Shown: positions 17,805 to 26,988, numbered from the stretch's first letter. The stretch: 64,000 nt of DNA from Rhizobium mayense (GCF_030272705.1 NZ_JARFYM010000006.1:124001-188000), one strand, 5' to 3'. Notes: a model not told the origin generated them from the letters alone. Numbers and translations: made by a program.

Positions 17805-19178
17805 TTAAGCCGCCTTATGATTCCCCTTCGGAAACTGACCGGCGAGTTCGCGATACCACTTGCCGCTCTTCTTCACCGTGCGCACCTGCGTCTCGTAATC
17901 GACATGCACGAGACCGAAGCGCATGCGGTAACCTTCCGCCCATTCGAAATTATCCATCAGGCTCCAGGCGAAATAACCGCGCATGGGATAACCGTCCTTG
18001 ATCAGGTCTGCGACGACGCCGAGATGGTCGATGTAGTAATCGAGGCGCGGCTGGTCGTCGACTTCGCCGTTGACGACCCCCATGTTGTAGCAGGCGCCGT
18101 TCTCGGTGATATAGCATTCCGGCAGTTCGTAGCGCTTGTAGAGATCTTCCACCACGTGCTTCAGGCCCGGTGCGTAGATCTCCCAGCCGATGTCGGTCTT
18201 CACGTCGCTCGCCGGCGGTGCCTCCTTCGTCCAGGGGAAATCGCCGCTCTTCGAGGCGTCATCGGAGACGCGCATCGGCATATAGTAGTTCAGACCCCAC
18301 CAATCGAGCTTCTGGTTGATGATCTTCAGATCGCCGTCTTCGATGGCCGGCATGCGGTCGCCGAGAGCCCCGATGAATTCCTTCGGATACTGACCCTTGA
18401 AGATCGGATCGAAGAAGGCGCCGTTGTGGAACTGATGCGCGCGCTCGACGGCTGCCTGATCTTCGGCACTATCGGAACCCGGAAGGATGGAGGCGGCATT
18501 GAGCACGATACCAACTGGCACCTTGGGCGCTTCCGCGCGGATCGCCTCGACGCCAAGGCCGTGCGCGAGGTTCATGGTGTGCATGGCATAAAGCGCTGCC
18601 TGCATGTTGCGCTCGCCCGGCGCGTGGATGCCGTAGAGGTGGCTAAGCCAGACGATGCACCAGGGCTCATTGAAAGTGGCGATCGAATCCAGGCGGTCGC
18701 CGAGGCGGCTCACGACGGTCTTCGCATAACGCTGATAGGCATAAGCCGTCGAACGCGCCGTCCAGCCGCCGTCGCCGGCAAGCGTCAGCGGTAGGTCCCA
18801 GTGATAAAGCGTCGCGAAGGTCTTGATGCCGCGCGCCTTGCAGCCATCAACGAGACGGTCGTAGAAATCGAGACCGGCTTCGTTCACCGGACCCGTACCG
18901 TCAGGAATGATGCGCGGCCATGCGATCGAGAAGCGATAAGCCTCGACGCCCATCTCCTTGATCAGATCGAGATCCTGTTCCAGGCGGTTGTAATGATCGC
19001 AGGCGACATCACCGTTGTGGCGATGATAGACGCGGCCCGGCATGTTGGCGAAGGCATCCCAGATCGACGGCTTGCGGCCGTCCGCTTTGGTGGCGCCTTC
19101 GATCTGGAAGGCGGCAGTGGCGACGCCGAACGTGAAATCGCCCGGGAAACGGGCGGCAAAGCTCTTGGGATCAATCAT
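17805..19178 (-). CDS. Beta-glucosidase, glycoside hydrolase family 1
   Basis: 457 aa, family length, no signal peptide, so it cleaves imported beta-glucosides (for example cellobiose) in the cytoplasm. The acid/base is E171 in TFNEPW and the nucleophile E359 in ITENGA; the N-terminal FTFGVATAAFQIEGA motif is present. The ATG at 19178 has GAGG seven bases upstream; an upstream in-frame start is less likely. A perfect 16-bp palindrome lies 123 bp upstream. It sits next to a sugar importer and oxidoreductase, so the locus may take up glycosides. Confidence 0.93.
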   Translation of the reverse strand: MIDPKSFAARFPGDFTFGVATAAFQIEGATKADGRKPSIWDAFANMPGRVYHRHNGDVACDHYNRLEQDLDLIKEMGVEAYRFSIAWPRIIPDGTGPVNEAGLDFYDRLVDGCKARGIKTFATLYHWDLPLTLAGDGGWTARSTAYAYQRYAKTVVSRLGDRLDSIATFNEPWCIVWLSHLYGIHAPGERNMQAALYAMHTMNLAHGLGVEAIRAEAPKVPVGIVLNAASILPGSDSAEDQAAVERAHQFHNGAFFDPIFKGQYPKEFIGALGDRMPAIEDGDLKIINQKLDWWGLNYYMPMRVSDDASKSGDFPWTKEAPPASDVKTDIGWEIYAPGLKHVVEDLYKRYELPECYITENGACYNMGVVNGEVDDQPRLDYYIDHLGVVADLIKDGYPMRGYFAWSLMDNFEWAEGYRMRFGLVHVDYETQVRTVKKSGKWYRELAGQFPKGNHKAA

Positions 19179-19300
19179 GACTAACCTCGTTTCTCTCAAA
19201 CGGCGGGACGGCCGGGTGCGATCGACCCGCACTCACGACATTGGGCTTGCGCGCGGTTTAAACCTACGAAAACGTCCTTGTACAGTCCCGAAATGACAAA

Positions 19301-19316
19301 ACTGCAACGTTGCAGT
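19301..19316. promoter_or_regulatory. 16-bp perfect palindrome upstream of beta-glucosidase, LacI-type operator candidate
   Basis: ACTGCAACGTTGCAGT reads the same on both strands and has the central CG common in LacI-family operators. TTGCAG within it, a 17-base spacer and TGTACA on the minus strand could be the gene's promoter, so a bound repressor would cover the -35 box. Confidence 0.5.
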
Positions 19317-19331
19317 CAGAAGTCGAGGAGG

Positions 19332-19360
19332 ATGGGACGGCAAACAACCCGCCGTCCCAT
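19332..19360 (-). terminator. Stem-loop behind the oxidoreductase gene
   Basis: ATGGGACGGC (19332-19341) and GCCGTCCCAT (19351-19360) form a perfect 10-bp stem with a 9-base loop, 11 bp beyond the stop. No U-tract follows. It separates the oxidoreductase from the beta-glucosidase transcript. Confidence 0.55.
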
Positions 19361-19370
19361 ACGCACGGGA

Positions 19371-20558
19371 TCAGAGCTTGACCCAGGCACCATTGCGCCT
19401 CGAAGAAGCAACGCAGGCCTCGACGAAAGCGACGCCCTTTACGCCGTCATCGACGGTCGGGAAGACGACGCCTGGATCGACCGCCACGCCCTTCTTGCGG
19501 GCGTTGATAGCGCGCGCAGCTTCCGTGTAGATAGTCGCGAAGGCTTCGAGATAGCCTTCCGGATGGCCGGACGGGATGCGCGACACGCGCGCAGCGGCCG
19601 CACCGGAGCCGGCACCATTGCGGGTGATCAGGCGCTTCGGCTCGCCGAACGGCGTGTACCAGAGATAGTTGGGGTCGGCCTGCGTCCATTCGATGCCGCC
19701 CTTGGTGCCGTAGACGCGGAGCTTGAGGCCATTCTCATGACCCGGCGCCACCTGGCTGCACCACAGCATGCCCTTGGCCGGCTTCTCCGAACCCCTGGCT
19801 TTGAACCTCAGCAGCAGATGGCCATTGTCATCAAGACGGCGGCCTTCGACGAAGCTGTCGAGATCGGCGGCGAGGCTGTCGAGTTCCAGGCCGGTGACGA
19901 AGGAGGCGAGGTTATAGGCGTGCGTACCGATATCGCCGGTGGAGCCGCCAGCGCCGGACTGCGACGGATCGGTGCGCCAGGCGGCCTGCTTCTGGCCCGA
20001 CTGCTCGATATTTTCAGTCAGCCAGTCCTGCGGATATTCCGCCTGCACGATACGGATATCGCCGAGCTCGCCATTCGCGATCATCTCACGCGCCTGGCGG
20101 ACCATCGGATAGCCGGTATAGTTGTGGGTCAGGATGAACAGTGCACCGCTTTCGTCGGCCACTTTCTTCAGCTTCTTGGCATCGGCAAGGTTGGAGGTCA
20201 GCGGCTTGTCGCAGATAACATGGATGCCGCGCCTCAGAAATTCCTTGGCGGCGTCGTAGTGAACATGGTTCGGCGTAACGATCGAAACCGCTTCGATGCC
20301 GTTCTTCAGCTTGGCTTCGCGGATTGCCATGTCACGATAGCTGGCATAGGTGCGGGACGGATCGAGACCGAGATCGCGGCCCGAAGCGATGGCCTTGTCC
20401 GGCGAGGCCGACAGCGCGCCAGCGACGAGATCGAACTGGTCGTCTATGCGCGCGGCGATACGGTGCACCGCACCGATGAAGGCGCCCGCGCCTCCACCCA
20501 CCATGCCAAGCCGAATGCGCGGCTCACGCGTCTGCTCCGATGATCCTTCGATTGCCAT
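19371..20558 (-). CDS. Gfo/Idh/MocA family oxidoreductase
   Basis: 395 aa. The N-terminal Rossmann fold has GMVGGGAGAFIG (~18-29), the TPNHVH segment and the family DKP motif (VICDKPLTSN ~114-123). GDIGTHAYNLASFVTGLE (~210) supplies the catalytic His region of the second domain. These enzymes oxidise or reduce sugars and inositols with NAD(P), often giving 3-keto sugars. The ATG has AGGAGG upstream. It is paired with the TIM-barrel isomerase 294 bp upstream, a common pairing in rhizobial sugar loci. Confidence 0.9.
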   Translation of the reverse strand: MAIEGSSEQTREPRIRLGMVGGGAGAFIGAVHRIAARIDDQFDLVAGALSASPDKAIASGRDLGLDPSRTYASYRDMAIREAKLKNGIEAVSIVTPNHVHYDAAKEFLRRGIHVICDKPLTSNLADAKKLKKVADESGALFILTHNYTGYPMVRQAREMIANGELGDIRIVQAEYPQDWLTENIEQSGQKQAAWRTDPSQSGAGGSTGDIGTHAYNLASFVTGLELDSLAADLDSFVEGRRLDDNGHLLLRFKARGSEKPAKGMLWCSQVAPGHENGLKLRVYGTKGGIEWTQADPNYLWYTPFGEPKRLITRNGAGSGAAAARVSRIPSGHPEGYLEAFATIYTEAARAINARKKGVAVDPGVVFPTVDDGVKGVAFVEACVASSRRNGAWVKL

Positions 20559-20637
20559 AGATTCCTCCTGAATGAATTAGAATTCCCCCTCACGGAGGAA
20601 GATTTGGTGCCTGCCGTTCCAAACAACCCGCCTCGCC

Positions 20638-20845
20638 CTTCGAGGGCCCTGCGGGCCACCTCAGGGTGAGGCTGATCTTTTGCGGCAAAACCTCTTCCAC
20701 CCACAGATACCAAGGATGGCTCCCATGGAATTTCGCAAAAGCCCGCTCCGCCCTCATCCTGAGGTGCGGAGCCTCCTGAGCTCTGCGAAAGAGTGAAGCC
20801 TCGAAGGACCAGGGTGGCCCCCTCTTCTCCCGGGGGGGAGAAGAG
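20638..20845. repeat. Intergenic mosaic repeat with inverted ends
   Basis: CTTCGAGG (20638-20645) plus CACCTCAGGGTGAGG (20657-20671) recur in inverted order as CCTCATCCTGAGGTG (20752-20766) and CCTCGAAGG (20799-20807). CTTCTCCC/GGGAGAAG (about 20824-20844) follows. The inverted 15-mers match at 14 of 15 positions. These motifs are very common in Rhizobium intergenic DNA (RIME-like elements); the name is from memory and not verified. It fills the gap between the isomerase and oxidoreductase genes. Confidence 0.65.
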
Positions 20846-20852
20846 AGAATTA

Positions 20853-21905
20853 TCAAAGCCCCAGCATGCGCCGGTTGGCAGCCTGATCCGTGCCGCTGCC
20901 GGCAAAGTCGTCGAACGCCTTCTCGGTGACGCGGATGATGTGCGACTTGACGAATTCGGCACCTTCGCGCGCGCCGTCTTCCGGATGCTTGAGGCAGCAT
21001 TCCCATTCGACTACGGCCCAGCCGTCAAAATCATTGGCGGTCAGCTTCGAGAAGATCGAGCCGAAATCGACCTGCCCGTCGCCAGGCGAGCGGAAGCGGC
21101 CGGCGCGGTTGACCCAGCTCTGATAGCCGCCATAGACGCCCTGACGTCCGGTCGGATTGAACTCCGCATCCTTGACGTGGAACATCTTGATGCGGTCCTT
21201 GTAGATATCGAGGTGGTCGAGATAGTCGAGGCACTGCAGGACATAGTGCGACGGGTCATAGAGCATGTTGGCGCGCGGATGGTTGCCGACCCGCTCCAGG
21301 AACATTTCGAAGGTGATGCCGTCGTGCAGATCTTCGCCGGGATGGATTTCGTAGGCGATATCGACGCCGCAGGAATCGGCATGATTGAGGATCGGCGTCC
21401 AGCGGCGGGCAAGCTCGTCGAAGGCGGTTTCGACCAGGCCGGCCGGACGCTGCGGCCAGGGATAGAGGAACGGCCAGGCAAGCGCGCCGGAGAAGGTCGC
21501 ATGCGCCTTGATGCCGAGATGCCTGGAAGCCGACAGCGCCATCTTCACCTGCTCGACAGCCCATTCCTGCCGCGCCTTGGGATTGCCGCGCACTTCCGGC
21601 GCCGCAAAGCCATCGAAAGCCTCGTCATAGGCCGGGTGCACGGCAACGAGCTGGCCCTGCAGATGGGTCGAAAGCTCGGTGACCTCGACGCCGTTGGCGC
21701 GGGCGACGCCGGCGAATTCATCGCAATAGTCTTTGGAGGTCGCGGCCTTCTTCAGGTCGATGAGCTGGCCTGCCCAGGTCGGAACCTGCACGCCGACATA
21801 GCCGGCCTCAGCCGCCCATTTCGTGATCGAATCCCACGAGTTGAACGGAGCTTCGTCACTTGCGAATTGCCCGAGAAACAGGCCTGGGCCCTTGATCGTC
21901 TTCAT
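20853..21905 (-). CDS. Sugar phosphate isomerase/epimerase (xylose isomerase-like TIM barrel)
   Basis: 350 aa from the ATG at 21905, preceded by GGGAGGAATT. AP-endonuclease-2/xylose-isomerase-like barrel: the metal ligands are likely the Glu in YEIHPGED (~203), the Asp/His in YDPSHY (~235), the His in FHVKDAEF (~262) and the Glu in VVEWE (~318). Such proteins isomerise or epimerise sugars or keto-sugars; the exact substrate is unknown. Gene order suggests it works with the adjacent Gfo/Idh/MocA enzyme on the sugar brought in by the CUT2 transporter. Confidence 0.85.
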   Translation of the reverse strand: MKTIKGPGLFLGQFASDEAPFNSWDSITKWAAEAGYVGVQVPTWAGQLIDLKKAATSKDYCDEFAGVARANGVEVTELSTHLQGQLVAVHPAYDEAFDGFAAPEVRGNPKARQEWAVEQVKMALSASRHLGIKAHATFSGALAWPFLYPWPQRPAGLVETAFDELARRWTPILNHADSCGVDIAYEIHPGEDLHDGITFEMFLERVGNHPRANMLYDPSHYVLQCLDYLDHLDIYKDRIKMFHVKDAEFNPTGRQGVYGGYQSWVNRAGRFRSPGDGQVDFGSIFSKLTANDFDGWAVVEWECCLKHPEDGAREGAEFVKSHIIRVTEKAFDDFAGSGTDQAANRRMLGL

Positions 21906-21930
21906 GCGTAATTCCTCCCTGGTCGTGTGC

Positions 21931-21956
21931 TGCAAACGTTTCCGAAGCGTTTCAAC
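21931..21956. promoter_or_regulatory. Possible LacI-type operator upstream of the isomerase gene
   Basis: TGCAAACGTTTCCG (with the palindrome AAACGTTT at 21934-21941) and a neighbouring GCGTTTCA resemble the TGNAANCGNTNNCA pattern bound by several LacI-family repressors. Together with the terminator at 22115 this suggests that the isomerase and oxidoreductase have their own promoter. Confidence 0.3.
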
Positions 21957-22114
21957 ACCTCATTCGGGGCGAACGAGGCGTCCTTCCCTCAAAAACAATA
22001 GGGCCGTCTGGCCGAAAGTCGAATGCAGGCAGACCTAATCACGGCCTGCCTTCGACGGCAAGAGGTACGTGCCGCAAAAATCGCCGCACCGAGATAAACT
22101 CAGTGGCAGAACTT

Positions 22115-22144
22115 ACAAAAAACGCCCGCCGGAACCGGCGGGCG
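22115..22144 (-). terminator. Rho-independent terminator behind the sugar-binding-protein gene
   Basis: CGCCCGCCGG / CCGGCGGGCG is a perfect 10-bp stem (22123-22132 with 22135-22144). On the minus strand it is followed directly by TTTTTT. This is the clearest intrinsic terminator in the window, and it ends the importer transcript before the isomerase gene. Confidence 0.85.
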
Positions 22145-22172
22145 CCTCGCTCGAAATGTGTGGATCAACCAA

Positions 22173-23120
22173 TCAGAACGGCGAATCGGCGAAGTAGAAA
22201 TCCTTGGCATTGTCCTTGGTGACCAAGGTCGCATCCAGGATATAATTGCCGCGGACCGGAACCTGATTGTAGAAGTTGGAAGCAGTCAGTTCCATGGCGG
22301 TCCCGACCATCGCCGGCGGATAAAGCACATCGACCGGGATCAGCTTGTCGCCGTCCATGACCTTCTTGACCATATCCTTCGAACCGGCGCCGGCGATGAC
22401 ATATTGGATGTCGGTGCGCTTGGCCTGGTCGATCGCCTGCAGCACGCCGACGGCCATGTCGTCATCCTGGCACCAGACTACGTCGATCTTCGGGAATTTC
22501 GTCAGATAGTCCTGCATGACCTTGAAAGCGTCGTCGCGGTTCCAGTTGCCGTATTGCCGATCGAGAACCTTGACGTTGGAGCCGGCGATACCCTTGTCGA
22601 AACCGTCCTGACGCTGCTGGTCGATCGGGATCGGCAGCCCGCGGATGACGACGACCTGAGCATTCGGGGTATGGGCCTTGATATATTCGCCCGCCGTCTG
22701 ACCAAGTGCAGGATTGTTGCCAGCAACATAGAGGTCGCGGACGGAATTGTCGTTGTTGCTCGGCGCACGGTCGACGAGAGCGACGAACTTGCCCTTGTCC
22801 TTGACTTCCTTGATGGCGTTGACCAGCGGATCGGGGTCCGACGGCAGGATCACGAGAGCGTCGATGCCCTGGGTCTCGAGGTCCTGTACCGCGTTGGCCT
22901 GGCTCGCCGCGTCCGGTGAGGTCTTGACGATGACGTTAAGCCCCGGATGTTCCGCCATCAAAAGCTTGGCGACGCGTTCGGCATGGAAGACGACGCCCGA
23001 GGTCCAGCCATGGTCCGCCGCCGGAATGGAAACGCCGATGGTAACCTTCTTGTCCTCGGCGTGAACGGTGCTGGCGAGAGCCGCCAGTGCGACAGCCAGG
23101 CCAAATAGTCTTTTACGCAT
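22173..23120 (-). CDS. Periplasmic sugar-binding protein of CUT2 ABC importer
   Basis: 315 aa with a signal peptide (residues 1-21, ...STVHA-ED). Ribose/galactose-type binding fold (peripla_BP_4): VTIGVSIPAADHGW at the start, DALVILPSDPDPLVNAIKE, FVALVDRAPSN and VWCQDDDMAVGVLQAI. It captures a monosaccharide for the adjacent permease and ATPase. It lies 62 bp behind the permease gene and is followed by a strong terminator. The sugar cannot be read from sequence. Confidence 0.9.
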   Translation of the reverse strand: MRKRLFGLAVALAALASTVHAEDKKVTIGVSIPAADHGWTSGVVFHAERVAKLLMAEHPGLNVIVKTSPDAASQANAVQDLETQGIDALVILPSDPDPLVNAIKEVKDKGKFVALVDRAPSNNDNSVRDLYVAGNNPALGQTAGEYIKAHTPNAQVVVIRGLPIPIDQQRQDGFDKGIAGSNVKVLDRQYGNWNRDDAFKVMQDYLTKFPKIDVVWCQDDDMAVGVLQAIDQAKRTDIQYVIAGAGSKDMVKKVMDGDKLIPVDVLYPPAMVGTAMELTASNFYNQVPVRGNYILDATLVTKDNAKDFYFADSPF

Positions 23121-23182
23121 ATTTCATCCTCCCAGATAGAGACAGGGCATTGTCATAACGACCGGGCGCCCCTTAGACCCGG

Positions 23183-24199
23183 TTATTGCTGTTTGCGAGC
23201 AAGCGAGCGCTGAACCAGCATTGCGATGATGATGATCGCGCCCTGGATGGCGCTGAGCAGATACTCGCTGATGAAATTGGAAAGCAGCATGATGTTGCCG
23301 ACTAGCTCGAGGATGAAGGCGCCGCAAACGGTACCCCATACCCTGCCCGCGCCGCCCTTCAGCGCCGTACCGCCAACGACGACGGCCGTGATCGCCTGCA
23401 ACTCCCACAAGCTCCCCGTCGTTGCCGATGTCGAGCCAAGGCGAGGCACGTAGAGAAGCACGGCGATCGCCACGCACAGGCCCTGGATGACGAAGGCGAC
23501 GGTACGCACGCGATTGACCGCCACGCCGGAATAACGCGCAACGTCGCGGCTGGAACCCACGGCGATGACATGCCGCCCGTAACGCGTGCGATAAAGGATG
23601 AAGGCCGCGATGCAGGTGACGACAATGATGACGACGATCGGCACCGGCACGCCGAGCACGGAGCCGTAGTAGGCGGGCTTATAGAGCGCCTGCAGATTTG
23701 CCGGGCGCAAGGTGATCGCGCCGCCCTGCGACAGCCAGGTCGTCAAGCCACGGTAGACGCCCATTGTGCCCAGGGTCGCGATGAACGGCTCGATCTTGCC
23801 CATGGTCGTAATCAGACCATTGGCCAGGCCGCACAGGAGACCGGCGACGATCGAGAACATTACAGCCGCCGCTAACATCAGGGCCGGATCGGCGATGACG
23901 CCTGAATTCATCAAGAGGATCATCAGGCTTGCGACGAAGGCGACCATCGCGCCGACAGACAAATCGAGATCGCCAGCGGAGATGACGAAGGTGGCGCCGA
24001 CCGCGATGATCGCGATATAGGCGCATCTCGTCGCGACATTGGTGAGATTGGTAATGCCGATGAAGTTCGGGTTGACCAATGCGCCTACGATCAGGAGCAG
24101 CACCAGCGCTGCAAACGGTGCCACAGCCCTAAGATCGACATCACGCCAGGAACGCCCTCGCCGATCGGCCTTGCCGCTGCTGTCTTCGCCCACGCTCAT
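23183..24199 (-). CDS. CUT2 sugar ABC transporter permease
   Basis: 338 aa from the ATG at 24199 (GGGAGG upstream; a TTG start four codons earlier is unlikely). About 8-10 hydrophobic segments of the RbsC type. The conserved EAA-like cytoplasmic segment is the ..YRTRYGRHVIAVGSSRDVARYSGV.. region (~205-230), and GGTALKGGAGRVWGT follows. It forms the membrane channel for the sugar delivered by the binding protein. It sits in the middle of the ATPase-permease-binding-protein operon. Confidence 0.92.
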   Translation of the reverse strand: MSVGEDSSGKADRRGRSWRDVDLRAVAPFAALVLLLIVGALVNPNFIGITNLTNVATRCAYIAIIAVGATFVISAGDLDLSVGAMVAFVASLMILLMNSGVIADPALMLAAAVMFSIVAGLLCGLANGLITTMGKIEPFIATLGTMGVYRGLTTWLSQGGAITLRPANLQALYKPAYYGSVLGVPVPIVVIIVVTCIAAFILYRTRYGRHVIAVGSSRDVARYSGVAVNRVRTVAFVIQGLCVAIAVLLYVPRLGSTSATTGSLWELQAITAVVVGGTALKGGAGRVWGTVCGAFILELVGNIMLLSNFISEYLLSAIQGAIIIIAMLVQRSLARKQQ

Positions 24200-24259
24200 A
24201 ACCAAAACCAACCTCCCGTCCCATGACTGCTGGGAATTCGCCCTGCCTCAGCCGCCCGT

Positions 24260-25783
24260 TCAGGCAGCGGTCTTTTTCTTCAGGCCTGCCGCATAACGCA
24301 TGATTTCCTGCTCCGAGATCTCGTCGCCTTCAAGCATGCCGACGATCCGGCCCTCGCGCATCACCGCGATCCGCGTGCACAGCCCGATGACCTCGGGCAT
24401 TTCCGACGAGACCACGATGATCGAATGGCCGTCGCGCGCCAGAGCCGAAATGAAATGATAGATCTGCTGCTTCGTGCCGACATCGATGCCGCGCGTGGGC
24501 TCGTCGATGATGATGATCCGCGGCTCGGTTTCCATGACCTTGGCCAGAAGCAATTTCTGCTGATTGCCGCCGGACATGCGGCCAACGACGATATTTCCGT
24601 CGCGAACGCGGATGTCGAAACGCCGCCGCGCCCGCGCCAGTGCATTGGCCTCGCTGGAGGCGCTTAGATAACCGAACTTGCCGTGCCGATCCAAGGATTG
24701 GAGGGTCAAGTTGACGGCCATGCCCGAATTCAAAAGCAAGCCCTTGGACTTACGGTCCTTGGTCATATAGGCAAGCCCGGCATCGATGGCCGCATGCACG
24801 TCATGCGGCGGCACCGTTTGACCGTTGGCGATGACTTCACCGGCGGAGCGTGAGCGCAGGCCGACGACTGCCTCCATCAACTCGGTGCGACCGGACCCGA
24901 TCATGCCTGAAAAGCCCAATATCTCGCCCTTGCGCAGCTCGAAGCTCGCATCGCGGACGTAGCCGGTCGAAAGGGAACTCACGCTGAGCACCACCTTCTC
25001 GTCGACATCGGGCTCGTTCTTGGCGGGATAGAGGCTGGAAAGCTCACGCCCGACCATCAACTGGGCAATCGATTCGCCGTCGAGCAGCGAGGTTTGCGAT
25101 GTCTTCACCCATTGGCCATCGCGCAGGACCGTGACCCGGTCCGTCAGTTCCATGACCTCGTCGAGCTTGTGGGACACGAAGACGAAGCTCGTCCCCTGGT
25201 CACGCAGCTTGCGCACCTGTTTGAACAGAAAGTTGGTTTCCTCTCGCGACAAAACGGCGGTCGGCTCGTCCATGAAGACGATCCTGGCGTCCCGGCTGAT
25301 CGCCTTGGCGATCTCCACCATCTGCTTGTCGGCGATGGAAAGCGTGCTGATTAAGGCTCTCTCGTCGACATGCGAACCGAGGAGATCGAGGACACGGCGC
25401 GTTTCTGCGCGCATATATTTGCGATCGAGGACGCCGAAACGTGTGACTTCACGACCGAGAAACAGGCTCTCGGTCACGGTCAGATGTTCGGCCAGATTGA
25501 ATTCCTGGTGGATGATGACGATCCCGAGCGCCTCGGCGGCGCCGTTGGGCGGCAGCTTCACCGGCTGGCCGTCGAGCAGGATCTCACCCGAGCTTGGCTG
25601 CTCGAAACCGGAGAGAACCTTTACGAGCGTCGACTTGCCGGCACCATTCTCGCCCATCAGCGCATGGATTTCGCCGGCTCGAAGATCGAAATTGACGCTG
25701 AACAGTACCTGCACGCCACTGAAGGACTTGCAAATTCGCCTCGCGGACAGCACCACCGCACCGTCGACGGTCTCCGAACTCAT
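24260..25783 (-). CDS. CUT2 sugar ABC transporter ATP-binding protein (double NBD)
   Basis: 507 aa from the ATG at 25783, which has GGGGGAGGAAG upstream; the 52 codons further up run through the operator region and are not coding. It has two ATPase domains as in RbsA/XylG. The first has Walker A GENGAGKST (44-52), TLSIADKQMVEIAKA and Walker B FMDEPT. The second starts with the degenerate GMIGSGRTE and has MSGGNQQK and IIDEPTRG. It energises uptake with the permease. The first gene of the operon, divergent from the LacI gene with twin operators between. Confidence 0.94.
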   Translation of the reverse strand: MSSETVDGAVVLSARRICKSFSGVQVLFSVNFDLRAGEIHALMGENGAGKSTLVKVLSGFEQPSSGEILLDGQPVKLPPNGAAEALGIVIIHQEFNLAEHLTVTESLFLGREVTRFGVLDRKYMRAETRRVLDLLGSHVDERALISTLSIADKQMVEIAKAISRDARIVFMDEPTAVLSREETNFLFKQVRKLRDQGTSFVFVSHKLDEVMELTDRVTVLRDGQWVKTSQTSLLDGESIAQLMVGRELSSLYPAKNEPDVDEKVVLSVSSLSTGYVRDASFELRKGEILGFSGMIGSGRTELMEAVVGLRSRSAGEVIANGQTVPPHDVHAAIDAGLAYMTKDRKSKGLLLNSGMAVNLTLQSLDRHGKFGYLSASSEANALARARRRFDIRVRDGNIVVGRMSGGNQQKLLLAKVMETEPRIIIIDEPTRGIDVGTKQQIYHFISALARDGHSIIVVSSEMPEVIGLCTRIAVMREGRIVGMLEGDEISEQEIMRYAAGLKKKTAA

Positions 25784-25821
25784 CACTTCCTCCCCCCGTG
25801 GCTCCACCCACTTCCAAGCTG

Positions 25822-25856
25822 TGTAAACCTTTACATATTGCCTGTAAAGGTTTACA
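25822..25856. promoter_or_regulatory. Twin LacI-type operators in the divergent importer/LacI promoter
   Basis: TGTAAACCTTTACA (25822-25835) and TGTAAAGGTTTACA (25843-25856) are exact reverse complements of each other, and each is a dyad. Their centres are 21 bp apart, two helical turns, so two repressor dimers would sit on the same face of the helix. They lie 39 bp before the ATPase start and 95 bp before the LacI start. Confidence 0.75.
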
Positions 25857-25950
25857 TGAGTGCACATTGCACAATTTTTCGCGGTCGCCTTTGACCTCCG
25901 CGGAAGTCTGTGTAGTGTCCGGTCCGAGACGAGACCCAAGGCAGAGCGCA

Positions 25951-26976
25951 GTGTCTAATTCCACGCCCGCAACTATCGAAGACGTCGCCAGAATTGCCAA
26001 TGTTTCGATCGCAACGGTCTCGCGGGCAATCCATATGCCTGAGAAGGTCGCGAATTCGACGCGCCTGAAGGTCAACCAGGCGATTGCGATCACCGGCTAT
26101 ACCACCAATGCCATGGCGCGCAGCCTGCGGCTTGGCCGCTCGAACATGATTCTCGTCGTCGCGCCCGATATCGGCGATCCCAATTTCTCCAATATTCTCA
26201 TCGGGTTGGAAAATGAGGCCCGTGCGCACGGCTATGGCGTCCTGATCGGCCACACGCAGAACGATGCGCAGCGCGGGCTGGAATATCTGAAGTTCCTGAA
26301 TTCCAACCAGGCGGCCGGTTTGATCCTGTTCACCGGTATCCTGCCCTTCGGACACCAGACGATGACAGCGCGGCTTCCGCCGAGCGTCGGCGTCTTCGAG
26401 CCGGTCTTCAATGGGGGTATTCCCTATGTCGGCGTGGACGATATCGCCGGAGCGCGCAAGGCCGTCGACCTTCTGATCGCTGAGGGTCACCGGAAGATTG
26501 CATTCATCGGCGATTCGCGCACCCGCCTCGCCTATAGCCGACGGCGCATGGGTTATGAGGCAGGCCTGGATGCCGCCAATATCAGTCCCGATCTACGCAT
26601 CGTGTTCGAGGGCGACGGCACCATCGAAAGTGGAAGGCTGGCCGTGGAGCAGCTTTTCATGCGCGACACGCTGCCGTCAGCTTTCATGTGCGTCAACGAT
26701 CAGACCGCCATCGGCGTGATGATCGGGCTGAAGGCGCGCGGCTACGACATTCCCAAGGATTTTTCGGTGACCGGCTTCGACGATGTGCCGCAAGCCGTCT
26801 TCATGACGCCGTCGCTGACGACCATCCGGCAGCCGCGAACCCTCATCGGAAAGCACGCGATGTCGCTGCTGATCGAACTCCTATCGGACGGCGAGCCAGC
26901 TGAGACGGAAATCCTGCTGCGGCCCGATCTGGTGGTGCGCAACTCGGTCTCGGCACCGTCGCGTGCGCGGCGATAG
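25951..26976 (+). CDS. LacI family repressor of the CUT2 sugar locus
   Basis: 341 aa from the GTG at 25951, which gives the usual N-terminus ending in TIEDVARIANVSIATVSRAI (helix-turn-helix, ~8-30) and excludes 51 upstream codons that overlap the operators. A sugar-binding effector domain follows (LVVAPDIGDPNFSNIL, VGVDDIAGARKAVDLL, FSVTGFDDVP). It should repress the divergent importer operon and itself through the twin operators, with the transported sugar or a derivative as inducer. Confidence 0.9.
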   Translation: MSNSTPATIEDVARIANVSIATVSRAIHMPEKVANSTRLKVNQAIAITGYTTNAMARSLRLGRSNMILVVAPDIGDPNFSNILIGLENEARAHGYGVLIGHTQNDAQRGLEYLKFLNSNQAAGLILFTGILPFGHQTMTARLPPSVGVFEPVFNGGIPYVGVDDIAGARKAVDLLIAEGHRKIAFIGDSRTRLAYSRRRMGYEAGLDAANISPDLRIVFEGDGTIESGRLAVEQLFMRDTLPSAFMCVNDQTAIGVMIGLKARGYDIPKDFSVTGFDDVPQAVFMTPSLTTIRQPRTLIGKHAMSLLIELLSDGEPAETEILLRPDLVVRNSVSAPSRARR

Positions 26977-26988
26977 AGACGCGTAGCT

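Noticed and set aside
20559..20852. CRISPR array or insertion sequence in the repeat-rich gap
   Set aside because: The repeats are inverted and irregular, without even spacers, and no transposase or cas gene is near; they fit dispersed intergenic repeats.
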